Below are positions 1 through 7,663 of a stretch of DNA of 64,000 nt, piece after piece (position 1 is the first letter of the stretch; each line of letters begins with the position of its first letter). The translations under genes were made by a program, and so were the position numbers. This DNA comes from Halostella limicola. Its GTDB lineage: Archaea > Halobacteriota > Halobacteria > Halobacteriales > Natronoarchaeaceae. Where the stretch lies: NCBI RefSeq assembly GCF_003675875.1, contig NZ_RCDI01000007.1, positions 62,001 through 126,000 on the forward strand. Direction: 5' to 3'. The notes below the pieces were generated by a model, which ran no database searches, was not told where the DNA came from, and worked only from the letters and a program-made list of their open reading frames with translations.

Positions 1-656
1 AACCCGTGGTGGCCCTCCTCGCCGGCGTCCTTGTCGGTGTAGATCTCGTGCTGGCCGAGGTACACTTCCTCGTCGACCTCCGGCATGCCGTCCTCGGGCT
101 CGACGAGGATGATGCCGAACATGCCCGCGCTGATGTGCATGTCCAGGTTCGCCACGGCGCAGTGGTAGATGTACGCGCCGGGGTAGGTCGCCTTGAAGCG
201 GAGGTGCTCCGTCTCGCCCGGCGCCGTCATCGTCGCCTCCGCGCCGCCGCCGGGGCCGGCCACGGCGTGGAAGTCGACGTTGTGGGGCATCGAGTTCTCT
301 TCGGGATTGCGGAACGTCACGTTGACCGTGTCGCCCCGACGGACCCGGATGAACGGTCCCGGGACCTGCCCGTTGTAGGTCATGTAGTCGAAGGTGACGC
401 CGTCCTCGACCTCGGCGGTCACCTCTCGGGGGACGAGTTCGACGTCGACCTCGGCGGGTTCGTCACGCTCGATGGGTCCCGGGATGTCGGTGGGATCCGC
501 GGCGACCCGGTCGACGGTGGGCGTGTTCGCCCGTTCCATCTGCTCGCGCTGTTCCGTGCGTTCCTCCTCCGTGGGAGTGTTCGCACAACCGGCGACGGCC
601 GTCGCGCCGCCGACTCCGGCCGCCTGTAGCACGCGTCGCCGCGAGGTTTCGAACAT
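1..656 (-). CDS. nirK: copper-containing nitrite reductase NirK (C-terminus beyond window)
   Basis: Reduces nitrite to nitric oxide on the outer face of the membrane in denitrification. The 218 visible residues begin with a twin-arginine signal (SRRRVLQAA) and a lipobox ending at Cys24, so it is a Tat-exported lipoprotein. The first cupredoxin domain follows. Type-1 copper ligands are His125 (PHNVDFH), Cys166, His174 and Met179 in the AniA-like string HCAVANLDMHISAGM. Type-2 ligands are His130 and His165. The second cupredoxin domain, with the remaining type-2 His, lies left of the window. A CGAAC-NN-GTTCG palindrome is centred about 90 bp upstream, further than at most other genes here, which suggests a leadered transcript. 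Confidence 0.95.
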   Translation of the reverse strand, partial: MFETSRRRVLQAAGVGGATAVAGCANTPTEEERTEQREQMERANTPTVDRVAADPTDIPGPIERDEPAEVDVELVPREVTAEVEDGVTFDYMTYNGQVPGPFIRVRRGDTVNVTFRNPEENSMPHNVDFHAVAGPGGGAEATMTAPGETEHLRFKATYPGAYIYHCAVANLDMHISAGMFGIILVEPEDGMPEVDEEVYLGQHEIYTDKDAGEEGHHG

Positions 657-739
657 TGTCTTGTTCCTCCTTACATGAGGACGTTGGACCCTCTACACTA
701 TCAAACAGTTTCATAATTCCCACACGTCGGGAACGTCGG

Positions 740-751
740 CGAACACGTTCG
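740..751. promoter_or_regulatory. CGAAC-NN-GTTCG palindrome upstream of nirK
   Basis: Perfect 12-bp inverted repeat CGAACACGTTCG, centred 89.5 bp before the nirK start. It matches the other palindromes of this island. From memory, a similar inverted repeat is described for anaerobic NarO control in Haloferax volcanii. Confidence 0.75.
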
Positions 752-766
752 CATCGAGAAAGCCGT

Positions 767-1042
767 TCAGACGGGTTCAACCCTTGATCGGTACGCCGCG
801 AGGTGGTCGCGGGCAGCCGACAGGTGGCGGGTTCGCGGTTCCGGCGCGTCTCGAATGGCTTCCGCGAGGGCGAACTCCACCCGGGCGAGCCGGCCCTGAT
901 CCGGTCGCCGCTCCTTCTCTTCGGCGAGGAACCAGCACTCGGCCGCGATGTCGTCGAGTCGCCGTTCGATCCCGGTGTCCGGCGGCGTCTCTATCGCGCG
1001 GAGTACCGCCCGGTTCGCGGCGCGCAACTGCTCGCGCGACAT
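767..1042 (-). CDS. small conserved haloarchaeal protein of the denitrification island
   Basis: A 91-residue, soluble, mostly helical protein with alternating acidic and arginine-rich stretches; I recognise no catalytic motif. It reads in the same direction as nirK and lies just upstream of it. A palindrome at 1083-1094 is centred 46.5 bp before its ATG, the geometry used across the regulon, which supports both the gene and its start. It shares that palindrome with the divergent membrane protein at 1133. Function unknown; a role linked to NO or nitrite metabolism is inferred only from context. Confidence 0.7.
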   Translation of the reverse strand: MSREQLRAANRAVLRAIETPPDTGIERRLDDIAAECWFLAEEKERRPDQGRLARVEFALAEAIRDAPEPRTRHLSAARDHLAAYRSRVEPV

Positions 1043-1082
1043 TCGTGGCGTGATAGTGCGGTATCCGACAAGTCGATATGCC

Positions 1083-1094
1083 CGAACCGGTTCG
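1083..1094. promoter_or_regulatory. palindrome in divergent promoter
   Basis: Perfect inverted repeat CGAACCGGTTCG between two divergent genes. Its centre is 46.5 bp from the minus-strand ATG at 1042 and 44.5 bp from the plus-strand ATG at 1133, so one site may serve both promoters. Confidence 0.75.
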
Positions 1095-1132
1095 GGTCAA
1101 CCGGTACCGTCGTCCCTCACGCACGCGTACGC

Positions 1133-2419
1133 ATGTCGCAGTCAGAGGGCTCCGCGGAGGCAACGTCGCAGTCGGGCGGCTCTGGACAGAAGTCCACGAC
1201 CTCGAAGGGGTCCCGCCGGGCGTCGACCGCGTCCCGCGGGTCCCGCAGGTTCGTCGCCGCCGGGGTCTGCTTTCTTGTCGCGTGGCAGGTCGCGGCGCTC
1301 GTCGGCGTCCCGCGGCGGACGACCGTCGCACTCGGCGCGTTCGGGTTCGTGCTCCACGTCGTCTTCGGCAAGGCGTACGCGCTCGTCCCGACGTACTTCG
1401 ACCGCTCGCTCGCCGTCGAGCGGGCGCCCGCGGTCCACCTCCCGCTCTCCGTCGCCGGCGTCACCGGCCTCGCGCTCGGCCCGCTCTCGGGCGTTCCGCG
1501 GGCCGCCGCGACGGTCGGGACTCTCGCCTGGTGTGCCGGCGCGGCCGTCTTCGTCGGCGTTCTCGCGCTCTCTCTCCGGGGCAACCTCACCGGCGGCGAG
1601 ACGGGGACGGGGTCGGCGAACGCGCACCGTCGCCGCGTCGACAGGGCGGCGAACGCCGCCGCGCCGTTCGCGGTCGGATACGTCGGGCTTGGGAGCGTCG
1701 CCCTCCTCCCCTCGCTCCGCGTCGGTTCCGCGCTCCCGTTCACCGTCACATCCGCCGCGGCGTCGCACCTCCTGGTCGCCGGCGGTGCGGCGGTGCTGCT
1801 GTTCGCCGTGGGGTTCCGCCTGCTTCCGCGACTCCTCGGCGCGTCGCCGCCCGCGGCGCTCGTCGCCGTCGTCCTCCCGGCGGGCGCGGTCGGCCCGGCG
1901 CTGCTTGCCTCGGGACTGACCGGCGTCCTGCCGACGGTCGCGGGCGTCCCGACGCTCCGCGTCGGCGCGGCGCTGGTCGCGGCGGCGGTCGTCGGTTTCG
2001 GCGCCGCCGTCGTCGCTCTCGTCGCCCGCGCCGACCGCCGGCGACCCGGCGTCGGTGCGCTCGTCGCCGGGGCCTGCTGCGGCGTCCTCGGCGTCGGATT
2101 CGGGATCGGGTTCGTCTTCGGCGTGCTGACCCCGGCGCTCGCTCCGGCCCACCTGCGCCTGAACGTCCTCGGCTTCCTCGGACTGACGATCGTCGGCGTC
2201 ACCTACCACTTCTACCCGCCGGCGATCGGGAGCCTGCCGGGCGTCGGCGTTCGCCTGGCGCGCGCGGCGGCCGCGGCGCTGACCGTCGGTCTCCTAGTCG
2301 AGGTCGTCGGCCTGTGGGTCGCCTCGCCGCCGACCGTCGCCGCCGCACGACTCGTCGGCGTCGCCGGCGCGCTGACGTACGCCTGGGTTATCCTGGGGCT
2401 GTTCTACGAGCGGCGATAA
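1133..2419 (+). CDS. polytopic membrane protein, heme-copper oxidase subunit I-like
   Basis: A 428-residue protein with a Ser/Gly/Thr-rich cytoplasmic N-terminus (about residues 1-38) and roughly 10-12 hydrophobic helices. Near the C-terminus the helix with AHLRLN...GLTIVGVTYHFYPP resembles the His-bearing helices of heme-copper oxidase subunit I and NnrS-type proteins. The full catalytic His set is not visible, so I do not call it a nitric oxide reductase. The ATG at 1133 was preferred over in-frame upstream codons because the palindrome at 1083-1094 is centred 44.5 bp before it. It lies next to nirK and near a second protein of the same type at 2829-4244. A role in NO tolerance, copper-site assembly or electron transfer is inferred from context. 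Confidence 0.75.
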   Translation: MSQSEGSAEATSQSGGSGQKSTTSKGSRRASTASRGSRRFVAAGVCFLVAWQVAALVGVPRRTTVALGAFGFVLHVVFGKAYALVPTYFDRSLAVERAPAVHLPLSVAGVTGLALGPLSGVPRAAATVGTLAWCAGAAVFVGVLALSLRGNLTGGETGTGSANAHRRRVDRAANAAAPFAVGYVGLGSVALLPSLRVGSALPFTVTSAAASHLLVAGGAAVLLFAVGFRLLPRLLGASPPAALVAVVLPAGAVGPALLASGLTGVLPTVAGVPTLRVGAALVAAAVVGFGAAVVALVARADRRRPGVGALVAGACCGVLGVGFGIGFVFGVLTPALAPAHLRLNVLGFLGLTIVGVTYHFYPPAIGSLPGVGVRLARAAAAALTVGLLVEVVGLWVASPPTVAAARLVGVAGALTYAWVILGLFYERR

Positions 2420-2473
2420 GGAGGCCTGAACGAGCCTGCTTCGGACGGCGAGGTCTACTTCCCAGTTGACCGA

Positions 2474-2776
2474 CTACTCCTCGGTCGGCGCGAACACGAC
2501 CAGCGCCGTCGCGTCGTCGACGGCCTTCGGCGAGATCTCGCGTTCGCCGCTGAACTGCACGGCGTCGCCGGGGTTCACGGCGTGGCTCTCGTCGTCCAAC
2601 CGGAGCTCGATCGTCCCCTCGATCCCGTACAGCACGATGTCGTACCCGGGGTGCTGGTGGCGCGGCACTTCCTCGCCGGCGTCCAGTCGCAGGCGGACCG
2701 TCCGCGGGCGGTGCTCCTCGAACACTTCGGCGTGCGGGGCTTCCTCAAGCTCGTCGACCGCGGTCAGTTCGGCCAT
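2474..2776 (-). CDS. small single-domain cupin protein
   Basis: A 100-residue protein. The cupin core is RHQHPGYDIVLYGIEG near residues 39-55, with metal-binding-type His40, His42 and a later PGD turn, followed by a second beta segment around residues 85-97. Such small cupins bind a metal and often act as sensors or small-molecule enzymes; the substrate is unknown. A degenerate palindrome at 2816-2827 is centred 45.5 bp upstream, so the gene belongs to the island's regulon. Another regulon cupin lies at 20606. Confidence 0.85.
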   Translation of the reverse strand: MAELTAVDELEEAPHAEVFEEHRPRTVRLRLDAGEEVPRHQHPGYDIVLYGIEGTIELRLDDESHAVNPGDAVQFSGEREISPKAVDDATALVVFAPTEE

Positions 2777-2815
2777 CGTTCGGCGCTACGTCCGCGCGTT
2801 CGGTACCCCTTTACC

Positions 2816-2827
2816 CGAATATGTTTG
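2816..2827. promoter_or_regulatory. degenerate palindrome upstream of cupin
   Basis: CGAATATGTTTG keeps eight of the ten consensus positions and is centred 45.5 bp before the cupin ATG at 2776. It also abuts the stop codon of the upstream membrane-protein gene. Confidence 0.55.
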
Positions 2828-2828
2828 G

Positions 2829-4244
2829 CTATCGCGTCCCGCCCGCCGGGGAGTCGTCGTCCCCGCCGCTCGGACGGCCGTCGTCCGGGGCCGCGTCGCC
2901 GGTCCCGCCCCCCGCCCCGACGAGAACGGCGGGGATCGACTGCGGCCCGTGACGCCGCAGCACGAACAGGAGGTTGGCCGCGAACGCGAGGACGCCGGCG
3001 AGGACGAGCCCCCCGGCAGCGGTGGCGAGAAGCGACGGACCGTCCGTCGCGACGGCGGTCGTCCCGCCGCCCGCCGCGCCGAGCAGGTCGATCGCCGCGA
3101 GCGCGCCGACGCCGCCGACGAGGGCGACGAAGTCGGCCGCCGCGACCCGGTCGTCGTAGAGGTCGTCGATCATCGGCACCTGCTCGAAGCCGAGCAAGTC
3201 GCTGTACCGGTGGACCCACACGATGAACGGGACGACGTGGTACAGGGTGCCGAGCACGACGAACCCGACGGCGGCGAGCAGGAGGGTCCGTGCCCCGGGC
3301 GCGCCGAACGTCGCCTCGGGGGCCAGCGGGTCGGCGACCCACGACGGGGCCGTCAGGAGCGCCCAGACCGTCATCGCTCCGGCCGCGACGGCGTACCGCG
3401 AGAGCATCGGCGTCCGCGGGACGCTCGACTCGGCGAGTTTCCGCGCGAGAATCGCGGCGACGCAGAGGACGCTCCCGACGACGAGGACGCCCCCGACGCG
3501 GGCGAGCAGGAGGTTCTCGACCAGCCGCCCGCCGGCGAGCGCGACGACGCCGGCGGGATAGCCGACCTCCTCGGCGGCCTGCAGGTACCGGTCGACCCCG
3601 TGCAGTTCGGTCTGCGTGAACATCGTCGCCAGCTGGTACAGGGCCCCGAACACCGTCGTCAGCACGGCGCCGAAGACGGCGAGCGTCGCGTGCGTCCGCA
3701 CGACGTTCGGGCGCACGACCGGCAGGTCGGCGAACACGGGGCGCGTGAACCCCACCGCCAGCGTCAGGCCGAACGCGGTCAGCGCGAGGAAGTACGCGAG
3801 CGCCAGCGCGAAGTGGCGCTCGGTCACGTCGAGCGGTCGCGCCGTCGCCAGCGTCCGGCCGACGTTGTAGACGAACGTCCAGAAGCCGGCGAGCATCGCC
3901 CCGCCCGCGAACGGGAGCAGGTCGAGCCGCTCGGTCAGGAGCGCGCCGGCGAACCCCGCCAGCCCGGCCGCGATGAGCCACAGCTGGACCCCGGCGAGCC
4001 GCTGCGAGTGGAGTTCGGTGCCGGACCACACCGGGACGAACTGCGTCATCGCGCCCATGATCGTGATACAGACCCAGCCGGCGAGCAGGAGGTGCAGGTG
4101 CGCGAGGTCCGTAACCGGCCCGTCGGCGACCGCGCCCGCCGCGACGGCGGCGACGAGAAAGCCCAGGGCGACGACGAAGTGCCGGAGCGGGACCGCCATC
4201 GGCGGCTGCGCGTCGGTCTCGATGTCTCCGGGAACGGCGCTCAT
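2829..4244 (-). CDS. polytopic membrane protein, heme-copper oxidase subunit I-like
   Basis: A 471-residue protein with about 12 hydrophobic helices and a soluble Gly/Asp-rich C-terminus. Helices with DLAHLHLLLAGWVCITIMG, RTHATLAVFGAVLTTVFG and VLGTLYHVVPFIVWVHRY hold conserved-looking histidines like those of heme-copper oxidase subunit I relatives. The complete copper-site motif is not evident. The start at 4244 was chosen because a palindrome is centred 44.5 bp upstream; longer in-frame starts would run through that site. It shares the palindrome with the divergent MoaD-like gene. It may handle NO or copper in denitrification; the exact function is unknown. Confidence 0.75.
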   Translation of the reverse strand: MSAVPGDIETDAQPPMAVPLRHFVVALGFLVAAVAAGAVADGPVTDLAHLHLLLAGWVCITIMGAMTQFVPVWSGTELHSQRLAGVQLWLIAAGLAGFAGALLTERLDLLPFAGGAMLAGFWTFVYNVGRTLATARPLDVTERHFALALAYFLALTAFGLTLAVGFTRPVFADLPVVRPNVVRTHATLAVFGAVLTTVFGALYQLATMFTQTELHGVDRYLQAAEEVGYPAGVVALAGGRLVENLLLARVGGVLVVGSVLCVAAILARKLAESSVPRTPMLSRYAVAAGAMTVWALLTAPSWVADPLAPEATFGAPGARTLLLAAVGFVVLGTLYHVVPFIVWVHRYSDLLGFEQVPMIDDLYDDRVAAADFVALVGGVGALAAIDLLGAAGGGTTAVATDGPSLLATAAGGLVLAGVLAFAANLLFVLRRHGPQSIPAVLVGAGGGTGDAAPDDGRPSGGDDDSPAGGTR

Positions 4245-4282
4245 AGGCGATCGATCGGGTCCGCGCTCCGTCGCCGTACCCC

Positions 4283-4294
4283 CGAACATATTCG
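4283..4294. promoter_or_regulatory. palindrome exactly mid-way between divergent genes
   Basis: CGAACATATTCG lies in an 88-bp divergent intergenic region. Its centre is 44.5 bp from the ATG on each side (4244 minus, 4333 plus). Confidence 0.75.
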
Positions 4295-4332
4295 CGGCGA
4301 AAACCAGACCCCTTCGGAACGAACCGGGCGGT

Positions 4333-4734
4333 ATGGCCGAGACCAGACAGGCGTCAGCGGCGTCGGAGACGGGGGAAACGACGGTCACGGTGAAGTGCAC
4401 CGGACACGTCCGGATGGAGGTCGGCGAGCCCGAGTTCGAGTACTCGTTCGAGGGTGACACACTCCGTGACTTCCTCGACGCGTTCTTCGAGGAGCACGAC
4501 GTCGAGGAGATGCTCGTCGCCGAGACGGAGGCCGACGCGTCGACCGACGGGTGGGCGCCGTCGCCGGACGAGTTGCCCGGCACCTGGAAGAAAAACCCCG
4601 AGGGCGAGCAGACCCGGACCTACGCCCGCGTCGTCGTCAACGGGACGTTCAACGAGCACCTCGACGGGTTCGACACCGAACTCGACGACGGGGACCGCGT
4701 GGCGCTGATGTACCCGTTCATCTTCTGCTGTTGA
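4333..4734 (+). CDS. beta-grasp MoaD/ThiS-like protein with C-terminal Cys-Cys
   Basis: A 133-residue protein. The first part (residues about 16-62: VKCTGHVRME, then EYSFEGDTLRDFLDAFF) and the last part (residues about 98-133: ARVVVNGTFNEHLDGFDTELDDGDRVALMYPF) match the start and end of MoaD/ThiS-type beta-grasp proteins. A hydrophilic insert of about 35 residues lies between them. Classical sulfur carriers end in Gly-Gly; this one ends in Phe-Cys-Cys, so activation by a MoeB-type enzyme is doubtful, and metal or persulfide binding by the two cysteines is an alternative. It is divergent from 2829-4244 with a shared palindrome and faces the Mrp gene tail to tail. Confidence 0.75.
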   Translation: MAETRQASAASETGETTVTVKCTGHVRMEVGEPEFEYSFEGDTLRDFLDAFFEEHDVEEMLVAETEADASTDGWAPSPDELPGTWKKNPEGEQTRTYARVVVNGTFNEHLDGFDTELDDGDRVALMYPFIFCC

Positions 4735-4771
4735 GCGCCGGGGATCCCGAAGGGACCCCAACTGCGGCGGA

Positions 4772-6046
4772 TCAGGCCGTCTCCGGCCGCGACACCGCCA
4801 TCACCCACTCGTCGGGTCCCCGTCGTCGCACGTCGCACCGGTCGAAAGCCTCGTCGAGCGGACCGCCGTAGCCGACCGCCTCGGCGAGCATCGACGCGAG
4901 CGGCGACGGGTCGTGGTCGTTGACGAGGTAGAACGTCTCGCCCGGCTCCAGTGCGCGGAACTCCTCGACCGCCTGCTCGTGGCGGATGTTCGGCGGGAGC
5001 CCCCGGATGTCGAGAGCGTGGTCCGGCACGTCGAGCGTCTCCTGCTCGTCGAGCCGTTCGAGCACGTCGTCGGCCAGCGACGCCACGGCGTCGGGAACGT
5101 CGCCGTCCGTCTCTCGCACCGCCTCGTCGAACGGGAGCTCGCACAGCACCGGCTGGTCGAGTTCCCCCTCGACGTCGGCGTCCGGGAAGAGGTCGTGCTC
5201 GCGGCCGCAGTCGCAGGTGAACCCGGCCATGTTGACGACGGTACCGAGGACGGGGACGCCGTTCTCCTCGAACAGCGCGGCGCTCCGGGCGGTGTCGCCG
5301 ACGCTCGTCGGGTACGGCGTGGTGACCAGCACCGCGCCGTCGACGGGGAGCGACTGCAGCGCGGTCAGCACGACGTCGCCGGTGCCCGGCGGAAGGTCGA
5401 CCACCAGCGCGTCGAGGTCGCCCCACGCCGTGTCCTCGAACAGTTCGCTCACGGCCTCGTGGGCCATCGCGCCGCGCCACGCGATCGGCGCGTCGTTCGC
5501 GATCAGTCCGACGCTCATCGCGGCGAGGCCGTCGCGTTCGAGCGGCTCGGCGTCGCCCTCGGCGTTCGCCGACACCGGCCCGTCCAGGTCGAGGAGTTCC
5601 GGCACGTTCGGGCCGTAGATGTCGGCGTCGAAGAGCCCGACGTCGCGCCGCGGGTCCGCCGACAGCGCCCGGGCGAGCTGCGTCGAGACGGTCGTCTTCC
5701 CGACGCCGCCCTTCGCGCTCGCGACGGCGATGACCGTGTCCACGCCGTCCGGGCGGTCGAGGCGGTCCTCCGACGCCTCGTCCGGCGTCTCGCCCTCGAC
5801 GGTCGCGCGCTCGACGCCCGCCGTCGCGAGCGCCTCCCGACGGAGCGCCTCGGTCACTTCCTCGCCGGTCGGCTCGTCGAACCCGGCGAGGTCGACGGTG
5901 ATCGTCACCGCGCCGTCGCGCGCGGACACGTCGGTCACCAGCCCGGACTCGACGGCGTTCGTGCCCAGATCCGGGTCTTCGACGGCGGTGAGCGCGTCGC
6001 GGACGCGGTCGCCGAGGTCGTCGTCGACTGCGACGTTGCCCGTCAT
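4772..6046 (-). CDS. Mrp/ApbC-type P-loop ATPase with C-terminal DUF2249 domain
   Basis: A 424-residue, three-part protein. Residues about 8-95 form a MIP18 (DUF59)-type domain. Residues about 103-335 form the Mrp/NBP35 ATPase with the deviant Walker A KGGVGKTT (112-119) and VVDLPPGTGD. Residues about 343-420 are a DUF2249 domain (LDIRGLPPNIRHEQAV...FYLVNDHDPSPL). Mrp proteins carry Fe-S clusters to target enzymes. The expected cysteine pair is CDC at 278-280 rather than CxxC. It is the last gene of the nar operon, one base after its neighbour, so maturation of the nitrate reductase Fe-S subunits is the likely job. The DUF2249 fusion links it to three free-standing DUF2249 proteins at 27.8-28.7 kb. 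Confidence 0.85.
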   Translation of the reverse strand: MTGNVAVDDDLGDRVRDALTAVEDPDLGTNAVESGLVTDVSARDGAVTITVDLAGFDEPTGEEVTEALRREALATAGVERATVEGETPDEASEDRLDRPDGVDTVIAVASAKGGVGKTTVSTQLARALSADPRRDVGLFDADIYGPNVPELLDLDGPVSANAEGDAEPLERDGLAAMSVGLIANDAPIAWRGAMAHEAVSELFEDTAWGDLDALVVDLPPGTGDVVLTALQSLPVDGAVLVTTPYPTSVGDTARSAALFEENGVPVLGTVVNMAGFTCDCGREHDLFPDADVEGELDQPVLCELPFDEAVRETDGDVPDAVASLADDVLERLDEQETLDVPDHALDIRGLPPNIRHEQAVEEFRALEPGETFYLVNDHDPSPLASMLAEAVGYGGPLDEAFDRCDVRRRGPDEWVMAVSRPETA

Positions 6047-6047
6047 G

Positions 6048-6767
6048 CTACCACGCCTCGAACTTTTCGACGTCCTCGTCCGACTCGCGCTCGGTCATGA
6101 GCGTCCCGCCGTAGGGACGGAAGTCGAGGTCGTAGGCGTTGGCGACGGCGTCCAGCGCGTCCTCGCGCGCGGCGATCCGGTCGGTGTCGAAGCCGAACGA
6201 CTCGACGGCGTCGATCAGGTCGTCGTCGCTCACGTAGCCGTCGGCGTACGCCGACGCGATGCCGTCCCGGAGGATGTCGGCGTTGCGCCGCAGGCGCTTG
6301 GCCTCGTCGAACCGCTCGCGCATCCCGTCGGTGGGGCTGCCGCGGTCGAGCGGGATGTCGTCGAGCATCGTCGTCGCCTCGTCGTCGAACCGGTCGGCCA
6401 TCCGGAGCAGTTCGTCGACCTGCTCCTTCGGAGCGAGTGCTTCCCAGGCGTCGCGGGCCTCGTCCGCGACGACCGCGTCGACCGCCTCCGCCCAGTCGGT
6501 CGATCGTTCGACGTCCTCGAACGCCTCCGCGACGAACGCGGCGACGTGCTCGTCGGGGACGGTGAGGCCGAGCGACTCGTCGAGGCCGCTCCCGCCGGCA
6601 GGGGACTCGCCACCCTCGCCGTCGCCGGTTCCGCGCCGGTCGCCGCCCGTCACGCGGCCGTCGTTCGTCCCGCTCGCGCCGCCCGCGTCGGGGCCGCCGT
6701 GCCCGCCGCAGTCGTGGTTCTCGCCCGCTGCCTCGCCTGTGGTGTCGAGTTCGTAGCTGTCGGTCAT
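6048..6767 (-). CDS. unknown nar-operon protein
   Basis: A 239-residue soluble protein. The first 60 residues are Gly/Asp/Ser-rich and low in complexity, with a CGGHGG stretch near the N-terminus. The rest (about 65-239) is predicted helical and acidic, without a recognisable motif. Its ATG overlaps the stop of the HEAT-repeat gene (ATGA) and its own stop is one base from the Mrp start, so it is translated as part of the nar operon. A role in assembly of the nitrate reductase is inferred from position only. Confidence 0.7.
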   Translation of the reverse strand: MTDSYELDTTGEAAGENHDCGGHGGPDAGGASGTNDGRVTGGDRRGTGDGEGGESPAGGSGLDESLGLTVPDEHVAAFVAEAFEDVERSTDWAEAVDAVVADEARDAWEALAPKEQVDELLRMADRFDDEATTMLDDIPLDRGSPTDGMRERFDEAKRLRRNADILRDGIASAYADGYVSDDDLIDAVESFGFDTDRIAAREDALDAVANAYDLDFRPYGGTLMTERESDEDVEKFEAW

Positions 6768-7663
6768 CGTCGATCACGCTGTCCTTGCGTCAGGCCATCG
6801 GTCGCGCCGGCGGGGCCGCCGCCTGGTCCCTGCTGGCCCCGCTTCTGTCGCTCCCGCCTGGACCCCGGTCCGCCGCCGGGCGCGGCGTCGTCGTCCAGGC
6901 CGGCGTCGATCTGCTCCGGGTCGACGCCGCGGGCGGTGGCGAGCGCCCGCTTCGCCGACCGCCGCACGTCGTCGCTCCGGTCGTTCAGCCCGTGGCGCTC
7001 CAGCGCCTCCTCGGCGCGGTCCGTGCCGAGGTCGCCGAGGCTGGCCGCCGCCTTCGCCCGCACGAACGCCTCGGGTTCGCGGGCCAGCACGGCGGCGAGG
7101 ATCCGCACGGCCTCCTCCCGGTCCTCGGCGTACTCCCGCAGGTAGTCCGCCGCGTACTCCCGGACACCCTGGTGCGGGTCCGACTTGATCCGCTCGACGA
7201 GCAGGTCCTGCGACGCCGCGCCCGTCTTCGACAGCGCGATGACGGCGTTCCGGCGCACCCACCCACTGTCGTCGTCGAGCGCGTCCCGAAGCGTCGACTC
7301 GTCGCCGGGCGCGGCCCGCGACTGCGCGACGACGGCCTCGGCGCGCACCCACTCGTCGGCGTCTTCCAGCGCCGACCGGATCGCCGCCCCGGCGCGGTCG
7401 GTCGCTCCGTCGGCCGCACCGACGGCGTGGCCGAGCGCCTCGACCGCGAACTGCCTGACGTCCGCGGACTCGTCGCCGGTCGCGCGCTCCGCCAGTCGTG
7501 CGACCGTCTCGGCGGCCAGCCCGCCGTCCTCGGCCAGATCGATCAGCCCGAGCGCGGCCCGCCGCCGGTCGCGCTCGCTGCCGGCGTCGAGCAGGTCGCG
7601 CAGCGACGCCTCGTCGTCGTCCGGCGCGCGGCCGCGCGCGCTCCGGTTCGCGTACTCGGTCAT
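6764..7663 (-). CDS. HEAT-repeat (PBS-lyase type) protein of the nar operon
   Basis: A 299-residue protein built from about six HEAT-like helical repeats between residues 18 and 245; examples are VRQFAVEALGHAV, VRRNAVIALSKTG, VREYAADYLREYA and VRAKAAASLGDLG. The tail of about 50 residues is rich in Gly, Arg and Gln. HEAT proteins scaffold protein-protein contacts. The ATG at 7663 overlaps the stop of the heme-subunit gene (ATGA), which fixes the start against a much longer in-frame reading. It is probably an assembly or docking factor for the nitrate reductase complex. Confidence 0.85.
   Translation of the reverse strand: MTEYANRSARGRAPDDDEASLRDLLDAGSERDRRRAALGLIDLAEDGGLAAETVARLAERATGDESADVRQFAVEALGHAVGAADGATDRAGAAIRSALEDADEWVRAEAVVAQSRAAPGDESTLRDALDDDSGWVRRNAVIALSKTGAASQDLLVERIKSDPHQGVREYAADYLREYAEDREEAVRILAAVLAREPEAFVRAKAAASLGDLGTDRAEEALERHGLNDRSDDVRRSAKRALATARGVDPEQIDAGLDDDAAPGGGPGSRRERQKRGQQGPGGGPAGATDGLTQGQRDRR

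Noticed and set aside
803..2469. Long open frames on several strands over the membrane protein at 1133
   Set aside because: High GC at third positions opens antisense and shifted frames; their translations are Arg/Pro/Ala-rich without domains. Only the frame with membrane helices and the correctly spaced palindrome is kept.
1133..4244. Calling either membrane protein a nitric oxide reductase (NorB)
   Set aside because: The full set of heme and non-heme-iron histidines of NorB is not visible; only a subunit I-like character can be supported.
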